Below, piece by piece: positions 1-10,801 of a stretch of DNA of 64,000 bases; position 1 is the first letter of the stretch; each line of letters opens with the position of its first letter. The DNA is from Cheiracanthium punctorium (taxonomy: Eukaryota; Arthropoda; Arachnida; Araneae; Cheiracanthiidae). Location: contig JAWZYV010012390.1 of assembly GCA_038373885.1 (NCBI GenBank), positions 1-64,000 of the forward strand, written 5' to 3'. The notes beneath the pieces were generated by a model. The model was not told where the DNA came from. It saw only the letters and a list, made by a program, of their open reading frames with translations, and searched no databases. Made by a program: the position numbers and the translations under genes.

Positions 1-840
1 AGACAGGAAAATTCTCCTTTTTTTTATATCTGTAGATTATTGTATTATTTGGATGAGCTTTAATAATACTGATTTTACTTAATACTAATTTGAGATAGAA
101 ACAGGCCATTGATAGGGAATCGGACAATGAATCTAAGAAAAACATTTGCACACAATGAATGTGCCTGTTGAATCTGTAGGGCCGATTCTGGATTATCAAC
201 TCTGGTTCTTGTTCAAGAAGAAAAAACCAAATGAAATAATTGACAAATTATAATGAATTAAGCTATGTGGCAAGTTAAATAATTTTTTTAACTGATTATT
301 CTCAAGAGGAAGTGCTTGTTCATCTAAAAATCAAAAAGAAAATCTGCTAATGCCTAATCTACTTTGATAGTTCCATCCCCTACCACCACCCCAAGACACG
401 GCCTTGATAATGAGCAGTATATGTAGTATTTTCCTAATCATGTTTGTAATTTAGTTTAATGTAAATATTTGCATGAAATTTCCTTTTTTACAAAATTCTA
501 ATTGACTAAATTAAAATTTCTTTTTTAAACGGCTGTATTTTAAGATAAATTTTTGAAGTCACAGTGTGCATATTCAGTACGTTTTAGGACTATGTTCATG
601 AAATGCAAATTATTAGATGTGTCAATTGTAATAATTAATATTTCACATCATTCTTTACTAAAATCCATATTAATTTCACAACAGTAGAGGCGCATAGACT
701 TTCCCTGACGGGGTCACCACTCCACCACAAAGGGGGGAGGGTACAAATATATATGCACACATGCTGAGTGGTTTATCCAAGAGGGTGCCCCCCCCCCCCC
801 TGGTCACGAAGTATGATATTTAAGATTGCCACTATTTGCA
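1..840. other. AT-rich non-coding stretch, no gene seen
   Basis: No reading frame with protein-like composition and no repeat copy that I could match elsewhere in the window. A short G-run at 731-739 and a C-run at 789-800 resemble the G-run flanked repeats found at 3.6-5.3 kb, 8 kb and 34 kb, so this may hold the eroded end of such a repeat. Confidence 0.5.
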
Positions 841-858
841 CCAATTGAAAATAATTCA

Positions 859-899
859 GTTTAGAAAATGATTTGTTCAGAACAAATCATTTCTAAACT
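859..899. repeat. Short hairpin
   Basis: An inverted repeat with arms of about 20 bp (AGTTTAGAAAATGATTTGTT and its complement with one base missing) meeting at AGAAC. It could form a cruciform or hairpin. No link to a gene is visible. Confidence 0.7.
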
Positions 900-939
900 A
901 AAATATCCAGGGTTCAGAAAAGTTTCAAGGGAGAGACAA

Positions 940-1095
940 TTCGTTCAGAACGTTCTTTAATCACAAACAGGACAGAACATTCTTTAATCATGTTACATGG
1001 GGAGGAAAACGACCAAAACTCGAGACCGTTAGATCGTCAGCCGCGCGATAGACCAGAACACTAGACCTTCGCACTTTAGCTGCTTACCATTTTAG
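940..1095 (-). repeat. SINE-like fragment, reverse orientation
   Basis: On the minus strand this reads as the central part of the tRNA-derived SINE family seen again at 1630-1745, 5994, 30776 and 33613: a 'gaaggtct..gttctggt' box, then 'ccgttagatcg' related sequence, then the 'ttttcctcc..tgtaac' box. The element is truncated at both ends. The family assignment rests on these shared boxes in the same order. Confidence 0.55.
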
Positions 1096-1225
1096 TAGTT
1101 TTACAACAGTATTTACAGGAGCCTGTAAAAGTAAAGCATGGAAAAAAGCTCAACCATAAAAAAATCCTCTAGAAAAAGCCGGTGCCATTTCATTGTATAT
1201 TTCAGCTCTCAGTACCTGTTGGAAG

Positions 1226-1273
1226 CAATCAGAATATTTTAATTACTACACTGTAATTAAAATATTCTGATTG
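1226..1273. repeat. Perfect 21-bp hairpin
   Basis: Two perfectly complementary 21-bp arms (1226-1246 and 1253-1273) with a 6-base loop TACACT. AT-rich, no gene nearby. A hairpin with identical arm length lies at 15694-15745 but has different sequence. Confidence 0.9.
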
Positions 1274-1296
1274 TGCAATGTAATTAATATTTACAT

Positions 1297-1938
1297 TATT
1301 ACACTGATATTTAGTAGAGATGGGGAAAGGGGAATTAATCTGTACTCAAATTCTATTATTTTGTTTGGGATGGCAAGTTAACAGTAACTATCTTAGCTAA
1401 AATAATATATTAAAATATCTTGGTTAAATACGGTTGTTAGGTTAGACAGCATTTGACTTAATTCACAACCCATGCAAAGGTAAGAGGGAAAACGTTCTTT
1501 AATCGAGTTACATGTGGAGAAAACCACCCAAAACACTAGACGTTAAATTAACATCTACGTGATAGACCTTTTTTTTCTTCAGCTCCAGTAAATACCATGG
1601 TAAGTCGATTAAAATACACAGTCGACATGGTAAGACGGCTAAAGTGTGAAGGTCTAGGGTTCTGGCTTACTGCGCAGCTGTCGATCTAACCGCCTAAAGT
1701 TTTGGGCGTTTTTCTCCACATATAACGCGAATAAAGAACGTATTCTCCCTTACCTTTACATAGGTTGCAAATTATACAAAATGTTGTCTAACGTAATAGC
1801 CTTATATTTAACCAATTTATTGTAATATGTTATTTTAGCCAGGATATTTACTGTTAACTCACCATCTCAAACAAAATAATAGAAATGGAGGACAAATTAG
1901 TTCCCTTTCTTCCATCTCTATTGTAAATGTCAGTGTAG
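1297..1938. mobile_element. Fold-back element with ~280-bp arms
   Basis: The sequence from about 1297 to 1570 is repeated as its reverse complement from about 1630 to 1938, at roughly three-quarters identity by eye. Both arms share, from outside in, an 'acactgatattta' end, an 'attctattattttgttt' block, a 'taacagtaa' block, a 'caaaggtaag' block and a piece of the local SINE family ('gttctttaatc..ttacatgtggagaaaa'). The centre (1570-1630) is unpaired. This is the layout of a fold-back DNA element or of two head-to-head copies of one composite repeat. No target-site duplication was recognised. Confidence 0.75.
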
Positions 1939-1944
1939 ACACTT

Positions 1945-3590
1945 TGTATTACAGTAAGGTACCGTTTATACATTTCTCATTTACACGTCGTTTTCGTGTC
2001 CCGATTCATTTCTATTCTTTTTTATTGCAAAAATGCTTCGTTTATACGACCCACAATGGCACAATTTCGGTTTTCGCCTTCCTAAAATCTAAAAAGTTCT
2101 TGTTTCAGTCATTGTTTTCTAATTTAGAGAGAAACTTTTTCTATAAAGAACGTCCAACAAAGGATGTAAGGAGGGATTTATCTTTTACCACCTTACTTTA
2201 AACACGCAGTTAGCTATATTGAAAACACATGTCGTGAACTTAATTGTGCCCGTCAAATTGTAATCAATAATAAATAGTAAGACGATTATAAAAAATTATT
2301 TTTAATTCGACGTCTGCATCAATTTGATGATAATTAACATGCAATGTGTATTACATTTATATTAATTAATATTAATCACATGTTAAATATATGCAGCGTT
2401 CAAGATATAGTACAATAAAGGTACAATTTGTTTCAATTTACTAATTTATTTATTTTTTAAATTCATTTAGTGTTTACAGGAACACTTAAAATAGTTCTAA
2501 CATATTACGCTCACTCTCTATGGACAAGTCGGCAATTAGTGAACCGATTCTAAAGATTTTTCTCATGTAGAAAGGTATATTATTTCTGAGTAATGTAGAC
2601 TAAAACTCATGAATATCACACAAATCGTTTTTGTTTTTGGAGGGGGAGGGACATTCAAAATAGTTCGCAAATATTGTAGTAACGGTCTCTCAAACGCAAA
2701 AAATAAATAAATAATTTAATTACTACACATATACCGTAATTCGTTCAGACTTTTTTGTGTGATCCATTCGTAATAAAAACAGTAAAAACTCTGTAAAACG
2801 AAATACGTTGCAACGAAAATTCCCTCTAGAACAATAAAATGTTGTGGTTCTTCGGAATTTCCATACAATATAATCTCTCCAGCGCGTAACACATTTTCCG
2901 AATTATTTCATTTTTAAAAATTAAATTTTATTTGCTTTATAATAATAAATATTTTGTATTAATAATGATAGTTAAATAATAATAATAATAAAGTTTATCT
3001 CTGTATAAATGAAACAAAAAAAAAAAATCCATTTGTGTATTCGATTTTACACAACTATCTTTTAATGACATTTTACTATTCTTCACGCGCACGCTTATAT
3101 CCTTGTCCTGTCTGCTCAAAACATGGCTTTAAATGCGCGCGCGTTTCCTGTCTTAAGTGCTCTCTGTTTATCGCCCGTCTACTAATAACAAGCAATATCC
3201 CTTCAAATTCCCTTCTGCACGAACGTGAACACATTCTATTTCAATTGTTCGCACTTATCGCACTTGGCGCGGACGCCAAAGGAAACAGGTTCGGCTGGGT
3301 TACCATACAGGTAATCGATGCCTACACATCGTATCTCTTATCGCCTTACTTGGCGCCGCAGGGCGTCTGCCGTACCTGAGCCGAATTGGCTAGTTTTATA
3401 TTTCTCGTTACTAAAGTAATGCAGCAACTAATACAATACAGGATGGTTTCCTGAACCTGCATTCATTCTTGAGATGCATGCTTGTAAGTAATAAGAGACA
3501 TATCCCATTCTTCTCTTATCTAAGAAAGGATTTTTTTTTTGTCATTATACTGATAATTACATATTTTATTCGTATTTGAAAACTTATTTA
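1945..3590. other. Non-coding, no supported gene
   Basis: Mostly AT-rich sequence with an (AAT)n-like run near 2977-2990. A less AT-rich patch at 3060-3390 has a 114-codon open frame, but its composition is not protein-like and I recognise no domain. Several CG-rich words (gcgcgcgcg at 3135) make a promoter or SINE remnant possible, but nothing supports either. Confidence 0.45.
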
Positions 3591-3594
3591 TTAA

Positions 3595-4020
3595 GAAGAC
3601 CTAATAACATTGCTTTAAAAGATTGTTTAAAAGAGTCTGAGACGATGTTGGGGGGAACGGTCCCCCTGCACCTCCCCCCGAAACTACTGCTATGAATAAT
3701 ATGTATTATACGCTTACGGAAACCTAATTCTAACAGTAAGGAAGAGTTATCACTGCTTCCAGACCTACTGAAATTTTGGAGGGGCACAGGAAAGGTTTGC
3801 GGGGGGGGGGCACATATCGGATTTAAGAGCAGAAAAACGAAGTTTTTTAAAATTTTCAATCAAAATTTTATTAAAAAAAATTTTGAGACGAATTTTGAGG
3901 GGGGGGGGCACAAGGGAGGGTACGTGACCTCTTGTGCCCCCCTCCCGACGTTTCCCCTATGGTTCATATTATTTACGTGCTTAGGAAACCCTAATAACAA
4001 TAGCTTTCTCACTCCCAGAT
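3595..4020 (-). repeat. G-run rich dispersed repeat, reverse copy
   Basis: On the minus strand this matches the plus-strand repeat at 4505-5330: it contains in order the 'tttctgctctt' box, the GTGCCCCCC-type C-run, the 'cctgtgcccctcc' box, 'aaaatttcagtaggtctgg', and the 'ttaggtttcc' box. The two blocks face each other across the 4150-4480 element. Long C/G runs (3800-3809, 3900-3908) are part of the repeat. Confidence 0.75.
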
Positions 4021-4149
4021 CTACTAAGAATGAAAGTTTACCCCTTTACCGCTAAACAAAAGAAATTTTTCGTAAGTTCCAATTAAATATATTCCTCGTG
4101 TATTACAAATCAAAGAAAGTTTGTGTCCAATTTTTAGTAAAAATTAATC

Positions 4150-4480
4150 ATTTGGGCGTTTTTACTATTCGCGTTTTTTCCCCACACCTGGCAAATTATA
4201 GCTGATCAGCTAACCCGAAAAAACTGTGAGAAAAATCAATCCCAACTATTAAAAACTCCATCCCTATTAAGTAAAATGATAAAATTACCTCTCTTAACAA
4301 CATTGAATTCGACTCACAAATCAATAAATAAAGAGATATCGCATCCCTTCTCCAGTACCTGGTGTGCGGAAAAAACGCGAACGGTAAAAACGCCCACGGA
4401 AAAAACGCGAACGGTAAAAACGCGAACGGAAAAAACGCCAAACGGAAAAAACGCGAACGGTAAAAACGCCAACATGATTC
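4150..4480. mobile_element. Small fold-back carrying a 15-bp minisatellite
   Basis: A block at 4153-4191 (gcgtttttactattcgcg followed by ttttttccccacacctgg) is repeated as reverse complement at 4359-4391, so the region is bounded by inverted repeats. Inside the right arm a 15-bp unit, CGCGAACGGTAAAAA or CGCGAACGGAAAAAA, is repeated about six and a half times (4376-4471). The same minisatellite in opposite orientation lies at 9176-9329. The open frames across it are only a by-product of the 15-bp (5-codon) period. Confidence 0.8.
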
Positions 4481-4504
4481 ATTTAACATATGAACTATAG
4501 GCGT

Positions 4505-5330
4505 ATCGTCGGTTGGGGGGGGCACAGGGGGTCACGTGTCCCCCTGTGCCCCCCCCGAACAATTTCGCCAATTTTTAAAAAAATAAACATGTTTGAAATT
4601 TTAAAGAAACTTTTCTTTTCTGCTCTAAAATTTTGATATGTGACCCCCTCAAATGTTTCCTGTGCACCCCCAAAAATTCAGTAGGTCTGGAGCAGTGATG
4701 AGCCTTCCTTAGGAAGCTATTGTTAATAGGTTGTCCTAAGAGTGCAATACATATGAACCATGGCGTAGGGTCGAAGAGGGGGGGTACAGGGGGGCTTGCC
4801 CCCCCCCGAACAATTTCGTCAATTTCTTAAAAAATAAACATGTTTGAAATTTTAAAGAAATTTTTCTTTTCTGCTCTAAAATTCGATATGTGACCCCCTC
4901 AAATGTTTCCTGTGCACCCCCAAAATTTCAGTAGGTCTGGAGCAGTGATGAGCCTTCCTTAGGAAGCTATTGTTAATAGGTTTTCCTAAGAGTACAATAC
5001 ATTCGAACCATAGGCGTAGGGTCGAAGAGGGGGGGCACAGGGGGGGCTGTATCCCCCTTTCCTCCCACTTCGTCTAAAAATTTTTAAACGGACGTTTGTT
5101 TTAAAATTTAAAAGAAATTTCCTTTTCTGCTCTTAAATTCGACATGTGACCCCCTCAAATCTTCATGTGACCCTCCAAATTTTCAGTTGGTCTGGGAGCG
5201 GTGATAATCCTTGTCTAAAAAAGCTATTGTTATAAAATTTTCTAAGCATATTGTACATATGAACTATCGCAATCTGGAGAGGGGGTTACAGGGGGGGGGG
5301 TGTCCCCTCTGTCCCCAAATCTTTTTATTT
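4505..5330 (+). repeat. Three tandem copies of a ~250-bp G-run repeat
   Basis: Copies begin near 4557, 4808 and 5066. Each has an 'aatttttaaaaaaataaacatg' related start, 'ttcttttctgctct(a/t)aaattc', 'tatgtgaccccctcaaat', 'cagtaggtctgg', 'aagctattgtta', 'catatgaac', then a G-run 'gagggggg..caggggg' that separates it from the next copy. The first two copies are near-identical; the third is more diverged. A reverse copy lies at 3595-4020. Mechanism unknown; tandem duplication of a MITE-like unit is the simplest reading. Confidence 0.85.
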
Positions 5331-5334
5331 TAAA

Positions 5335-5990
5335 CATTTGTTTGAAGGGTCGTTTTAACCGTTCCACTTAAAAATGCAAAAAGAAACTCCAGTCTGTGAC
5401 TTGAGAGAATATTTGTTTTTCTTAAAAAAAAAAAAAATAAATAAAAAACTTTTCATTGTCAGACTAGCTTAATTTGAACAAGGTTATTTTTTAAGCGATT
5501 CGTTTAAACAATTTTTCTCATTCCCAATAGGTTGTGGTTTTAAATTCTTTCTAAATACTAGGTTTTCTTTAAAATATTTTATTTATTTATTTTTATTTTT
5601 AATGCAATGCAAAGTATTTTATTCGTTGAGCGAAAGTGAATAGTATTTTCCCTTTTCTTAATAATACTCTCACAGTTTTACATCAAGTTATATTAATTGT
5701 AATAATAGATTTATTGCATCTTTTTTTTCTTGCTGTATTTTATTCATATATGAATAGTTCAATATTTGATAAGTTATCCTTCTAAATATTTATACTTTAT
5801 CAGTCTTGCGTATTTCAGCAAGTTTTTTTTCAGTTTATCTTAAAAGTTTAATAAGCTGTAAGTTTTATAAAGAAGAGAGCTTTATAAGATATAAATTTAT
5901 CTAATAAAATTTTTTTAAAAATTTAATCAAGTACCTTTCACATTGTAGAATAAATAATTTTTACTAATTTCATCACAATTAGTAAAAGAC
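5335..5990. other. AT-rich, nothing recognised
   Basis: Long A and T runs, no coding signal, no repeat that I could match elsewhere in the window. Confidence 0.5.
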
Positions 5991-5993
5991 TAA

Positions 5994-6108
5994 TGTATAG
6001 GTATAGGGTTCTGGCTTACCGCGCGGCCACTTTCTCCATCTGTAATGTGAATTCGGGTTTGGACCCCTCAAAAAGTCCTCCACCCAAGGCATGTCTAAAT
6101 TAAGCAGT
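5994..6108 (+). mobile_element. Truncated tRNA-related SINE core
   Basis: Shares with the copies at 1630-1745 and 30776-30960 the order 'ggttctggcttaccgcgcg', 'tttctccatctgtaatgtgaa', 'ggacccctcaaaaagtcc'. The tRNA-like head is missing. It lies immediately upstream of a second, different SINE. Confidence 0.65.
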
Positions 6109-6123
6109 CAATCCTTGTGTAGA

Positions 6124-6413
6124 AGGGGCCGTGGTAGCCCAGTGGTTAACGCGTTGGACTCGTAACCGGAAGGTTGTGGGTTCGATACCGGCGTACCACT
6201 AAAGACCACCGTGTACATGCGGCGTACGTGCACGTTAAATCCGTGGTTCCGAAAGTCCTCTCGGCGGTCGCTAGCAGTTTCCGAGGGGTGCCAATATTCA
6301 GAAGTCGCCCACCTTCTGATGAGGTTCCAAATTCTGGCGGGAAATTACGGGAAGGACGTATATGTAGCTCTAAGCGACACATTCAGTGACGCGAGCTGAC
6401 CTCTCCTGGCAAA
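6124..6413 (+). mobile_element. tRNA-derived SINE with 15-bp target-site duplication
   Basis: The head (6127-6205) carries an RNA polymerase III A box (TAGCCCAGTGGTTA) and B box (GGTTCGATACC) spaced as in a tRNA, followed by about 200 bp of unrelated body with no poly-A tail. It is flanked by a perfect 15-bp direct repeat CAATCCTTGTGTAGA (6109-6123 and 6414-6428), which is what target-primed retroposition leaves. The tRNA part does not fold into a proper acceptor stem, so this is a SINE and not a functional tRNA gene. Perfect duplications suggest a fairly young insertion. The open frames on both strands are incidental. Confidence 0.9.
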
Positions 6414-6429
6414 CAATCCTTGTGTAGAT

Positions 6430-8005
6430 CTGCCACAAAACATAAATAACTTTCATGATAATTTACAGTGAAAGTAAAAAGTTTAATATATTTAATATTA
6501 AATAAAAATCATAATCACTTCCAAACACTGTTATCGAGGTTGTCCTAAAAACCCTGACCTATAGAGTTTCCTTCTTTAAATGTTGATCATAGACATATAG
6601 AATAAATTACATAGTTATTTTATGGTATCAAATAAAATTTTCTGAATATTAAATGTAAATAAATAGAAACATGTATTTTTTATACAGCCCTCTTTCTTCT
6701 AAGAAGGCTTACAGATATGTTTAATCAAAGTTGGTGAGGGGGCAATAAGCTTTGCTATATCAATAATAGCAAAAATATAATTATTAAAACTATTCTAACA
6801 AAACAAATTAACCATTAATTTTAATAAGTGTTATAAATAGCCAATATTTTATATTTTAAGAAATAAGTTTTCAATCATTTTTAAAAAGTTTCCTGTAAAA
6901 AGGGGTTTTTAGCATTTAGAAATGAAAATTTGTTTCAAAAGTTACAATTACACTAACATTTAATTTGAAGAGTTTATTTTAAGTTGTTTTTATTAGTTGT
7001 TGACTTATTAATACCATGACTTAAAAAAAGCATTTTTAAAATAAGACTACTCATGCTTAAAATGAATATTTTAAAAAACAAAAATATGTATACATAAATA
7101 TATACTGATAAATCATTCATTATTCTGATAATTTAAAACCGAAAAGCTAACAAGATGAATCAGAATGAATTATGATGTGCATGAATGAAATGAAATAAAA
7201 TTATGATATGAAATAAAATCTTGCACTTATAAAAAGAAAGCCAGTAAACATAAGCCATGGTTGGTAAGGAATAAACTGAAGGTCAGAATTTATTACAGAG
7301 AACGTGCATGTTAAAACGGTGTAATAGGATATTCTTTTTTAGGGTGACCTTGGTAGGTGAGAGATAGTACTTAAAATTTTCGCAACTGCTACAATTTGTT
7401 GCGGAATGACTAGTTCTGGTCCTTGTCATAAGAATACAAACAAATTGAACATTCAGTTTGTTAAATTAGTAATTAATTAATTAAACTTGGTAAATTAATA
7501 ATTCATTAATTAAACTATTTCTCTATTTTATTATGTTCAGGAGAATTTTTAAATCTCGTGCATTTTTAAAGTCTCCCCTTTTAAAGGTGAGAAGGTGTAA
7601 AGGCAAACACCCCCCCCCCATTCTTTAAAAAAAAATTGTGATCAATTTCAGTTAATTAAAGGCACATGGCTCTAATCTACTAAATATTTTGATTTTAATT
7701 TGTATATGTTTTAATGTCATTTATATAATTTGTTACTGTTTAGATCACATAAAACTAGGAAATAAAAATGATTTAAATACTCTAGCGGAGAAAAATCAAA
7801 TGATTACGAGTTTAAATTTCATTCAAATTTAAATAAATCGTTTGAAATCAATTGAGTTTCTATTTAACGCTAAAAATACCCTTTAAAATAATTTTGAATA
7901 TTTTGTTTTTAAAAAAATCTCAATACAATGATTGTATCTTTCTCAACAGAATAATTGATATAAAAATTAATTTTTTAAATTGTGATACAATATATTTATT
8001 ACCGC
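6430..8005. other. AT-rich, nothing recognised
   Basis: No coding signal or repeat match seen. Includes a C-run at 7610-7619 next to purine-rich sequence, possibly the relic of a G-run MITE. Confidence 0.45.
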
Positions 8006-8008
8006 ACA

Positions 8009-8442
8009 CAGTGGCGCACTCAGGATTTTGGTTTTGGGGGGGGGCTGGGGTTACAAATACTGCCAAACTCTGTTATAAGTGACCTCGATTATAGCTATAA
8101 CTCCATTATAACTTCAAAATATTCGTTACCACTTGCCCATAGAACACAAGCCCAATCTTTTCATAGTCTTTTTTTCAACCAATATCTAATCTTTCTAGTT
8201 CTAACTTTAAAAGTTGGTAATTTATGCACTAGCTGTAAGTATTTATTTAAAAACCAACATTCCCCCACTTTTAATTAATCCCCCCCCACAAAAATTAGAA
8301 ATAATTTGAAGACAATTTTTTAAGGTAAAATATTATAATTCGTTAGTGACAATTTTCAAAGTTTTTCACATCTAACACTCCAGGTTTAAGGGGGGAGGGG
8401 CTTTTGCCCCCATGGCCCCCTCCGTGGGTGCGCCCATGACTG
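8009..8442. mobile_element. MITE with CAGTGGCGCA / TGCGCC..TGACTG ends
   Basis: The left end CAGTGGCGCACTCAGG and the right end, which reads CAGTCATGGGCGCACCC on the minus strand, form imperfect terminal inverted repeats typical of hAT-type MITEs. G-runs lie just inside both ends (8035-8043; 8390-8400). Its right 150 bp ('tagaaataatttgaagacaattttt', 'gacaattttcaa', 'ccccatggccccctccgtgggtg') recurs at 61715-61855. No convincing 8-bp duplication remains. Confidence 0.65.
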
Positions 8443-8712
8443 CACAGCTTTTAAATGTTTTTCTGGATATAATATTCTTGAATGTAAAATTTGTGCAGTA
8501 CGAACCTCAACCTAAAAAAAAACCTGTTTGTTCATCTTGCCTTAGGCGTTTTCCGGTACGCTATCTCCCATAGTCCCCGGCCCCCATTGTCCGGGGAATC
8601 TCCCGTATTTCTTTCTTGGAAGGGACACGGCTTTCATGACCTTGACAAGTAGCTTGACTAGCTAAAAGCAATTAATTCCTTTTTATTTAATGTTGTAAAT
8701 TTCCCTGATTAA

Positions 8713-8988
8713 CCCATTTGTGCCTGGATATTTTTGCGACTTTCTTCGATTTTTACTGATAACAGAAATAATAGAAAAATTTCTGATGACAAATTCTTGA
8801 ACAAGGGATGATTTCTTTTAAAATCATTATGCATAAAAATCGAAATATCAACATCCTTCTTGGTCATGTTAAAATATTCTGTAGAGTTGAGGCTCAATAC
8901 TCATGAATAAAGGCTAGGAAAAATAAATAACGTTTTCGACTAATAGCGAAAATGCCGTCCCAAAAAAGGGACACTAGGCATAAATGGG
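8713..8988. mobile_element. piggyBac-type MITE, copy 1 (276 bp)
   Basis: Terminal inverted repeats CCCATTTGTGCCT and AGGCATAAATGGG are flanked on both sides by TTAA (8709-8712, 8989-8992), the target-site duplication diagnostic of piggyBac-type transposition. A second 276-bp copy lies at 10107-10382 with about 95% identity. Neither contains coding capacity, so both need a transposase from elsewhere. Confidence 0.9.
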
Positions 8989-9175
8989 TTAATATGAAGA
9001 TATATGCTCTCAAAATATAAAAAGTGGCTCCTTTACTTCAAAAACAAAAGAATTTTGAAGCATTCCAATATTTGATTAAATACCATTATTGTATTTACTA
9101 CAAAACAAAATAAGTTCATGTCAATATTTAAATAAAAATTATTATTCTGAGGGGGGGGGGTATTCTTTTTTTTCT

Positions 9176-9329
9176 GGTTCGCGTTTTTTCCGGTTCGCAT
9201 TTTTACCGTTCGCGTTTTTTCCGTTTGGCGTTTTTTCCGTTCGCGTTTTTACCGTTCGCGTTTTTTCCGTTTGGCGTTTTTTCCGTTCGCGTTTTTACCT
9301 TTCGCGTTTTTTCCGTTCGCGTTTTTTCC
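9176..9329 (-). repeat. 15-bp minisatellite, about ten units
   Basis: Units of GTTCGCGTTTTTTCC, GTTCGCGTTTTTACC and GTTTGGCGTTTTTTCC; the reverse complement of the array at 4376-4471. Alternation of TTTTTTCC and TTTTTACC units is preserved in both arrays, so they come from one parent array. The phenylalanine/arginine-rich open frames here are artefacts of the 15-bp period. Confidence 0.9.
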
Positions 9330-9556
9330 TACATTCCCAGTACCTACATCCAATGTCGACATTCTCAAAAGCAATTTATCCCCAGTTTTCTTCTAACTCA
9401 TCTCACTAAAAATGAATGACCATCGATCTCCTTTATCGTTTGGAATGTCAACCGCCCCCGGCATGAAACTCCAGGTGCATCTTTATATCCACCCCTCCCC
9501 CCCCACTGTAATTCTCATAGAACTAGGATAGCCAACGCCTTTCTTCACTCGAACTA

Positions 9557-9650
9557 TTATGCTTTTCACACTTGCGTCGTTCGCGCCGGTTTGACGACGC
9601 TCGCGCCAGTTGGGTCTTTCCCTCGCGCCAGTTGTGTTCACACTTGAAAC
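9557..9650 (+). repeat. Dispersed GC-richer repeat, copy 1
   Basis: The block 'gcttttcacacttgcgtc' through 'gtttgacgacgctcgcgccagtt' recurs in reverse complement at 17117-17181. Both copies are bordered by TCACACT/AGTGTGA words. No coding signal; function unknown. Confidence 0.75.
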
Positions 9651-9654
9651 GATT

Positions 9655-10100
9655 TGTCCTGGGTTACCAGATTTTAGTGGGTTGCTCGATTTGGCTTGCT
9701 ATCTCTTTTGGCTGATAAGAAAGATATTATTAAATAATTCACTTCAGTTCAAGAAGACTTTGCATATTTATCTTAATAGAAACCAAATTTTTAAGAATAT
9801 AAAAAATTTTCCTTATTTAATTTTTTGTTTCATGAATGGTTTCTAATTATTTTAATTGTTAAACAAATATTTTTAGAATCGGATAAAAGTATTTTGTAAT
9901 TTCAGACCATGTTCAGATTGCTTGACTCTTGAGGTGGCAGGTGGCGAATGTAAATAAACAATGTATATCCACAATGCATTCATTAAATAAACATCGATTT
10001 TGTCTATAATGTGTGGATTACGATTTACTGGATTTTTTTTCTTTCTTTTTTCAAGGAAAAATAATATAATACTCAAAAGGAGTTTTATTGGGAGGATAAA
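9655..10100. other. AT-rich, nothing recognised
   Basis: Short open frames on both strands but no domain, no repeat match. Confidence 0.45.
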
Positions 10101-10106
10101 TATTAA

Positions 10107-10382
10107 CCCATTTGTGCCTGGATATTTTTGCGACTTTCTTCGATTTTTACTGATAACAGATATAATAGATAAATTTCTAATGTCAATTTCTTGAACAAGG
10201 GATGATTTCTTTTAAAATCATTATGCATAAAAATCAAAATATCAACATACTACTTGGCCATGTTAAACTATTTTGTAGAGTTGAGGCTCAATACTCATGA
10301 ATAAAGGCTAGGAAAAATAAATAACGTTTTCGACTAATAGAGAAAATGCCGTCCCAAAAAAGGGACACTAGGCATAAATGTG
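10107..10382. mobile_element. piggyBac-type MITE, copy 2 (276 bp)
   Basis: Same length and ends as the copy at 8713-8988 (CCCATTTGTGCCT; right end has one change, giving ATGTG in place of ATGGG) and again flanked by TTAA (10103-10106, 10383-10386). Same orientation, 1.4 kb apart. The mutated right end suggests this copy can no longer be moved efficiently; that is inference. Confidence 0.9.
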
Positions 10383-10634
10383 TTAAAATTTACTCTTTTG
10401 TTTCTAAGAGATAAAATTATTCATTATAATATCTAGTTAGCTTTATAATATTAAATGAAGTTCATTAATCATTACCATTTGAATAGTTATTAATCATTTA
10501 TCCTTACTCTTTAATTTTAGATAACTGCACTCATTTGGTAATTCACTTAAAAATTAAAATGTAGAATGCTATAAGCAATATTATAAGAGTTATCACCACC
10601 TTCCCCCCATTTTCTCTTTCAGCAATTATGATTC

Positions 10635-10801
10635 CAGTGGCGTATGCAAGGGGGGGGGTTGGGGGGTTCAACCCCCCCCCCTTGTCAAAAATTTTTTAAC
10701 AAAATGTCCATAAATTTTCATTTTTTAGCTTAAATACTATGCATTTTAACGCAAAGTTATGTCTATAACCCTCCCTTGAAGGAAGTCTGCATACACCACT
10801 G
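10635..10801. mobile_element. hAT-type MITE (167 bp)
   Basis: Ends CAGTGGCGTATGCA and TGCATACACCACTG are inverted repeats. Flanking 8-mers TATGATTC and TAAAATTC match at six of eight positions, consistent with a decayed 8-bp hAT duplication. A palindromic G-run/C-run pair (10651-10680) follows the left end. Confidence 0.8.

Noticed and set aside
2937..3119. 60-residue minus-strand frame
   Set aside because: Tyr/Ile tail comes from (AAT)n repeats; no coding evidence.
3035..3379. 114-residue protein
   Set aside because: Composition and context give no support; could be a GC-richer repeat or promoter remnant.
4196..4525. Repeat-containing open frames FAFFP/KTRTEKT
   Set aside because: The 15-bp minisatellite period (five codons) keeps them open; the same in 9089-9419.
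6126..6205. tRNA gene
   Set aside because: A and B boxes are good but the acceptor and anticodon stems do not pair properly, and it is the head of a 290-bp SINE with duplications outside the body.
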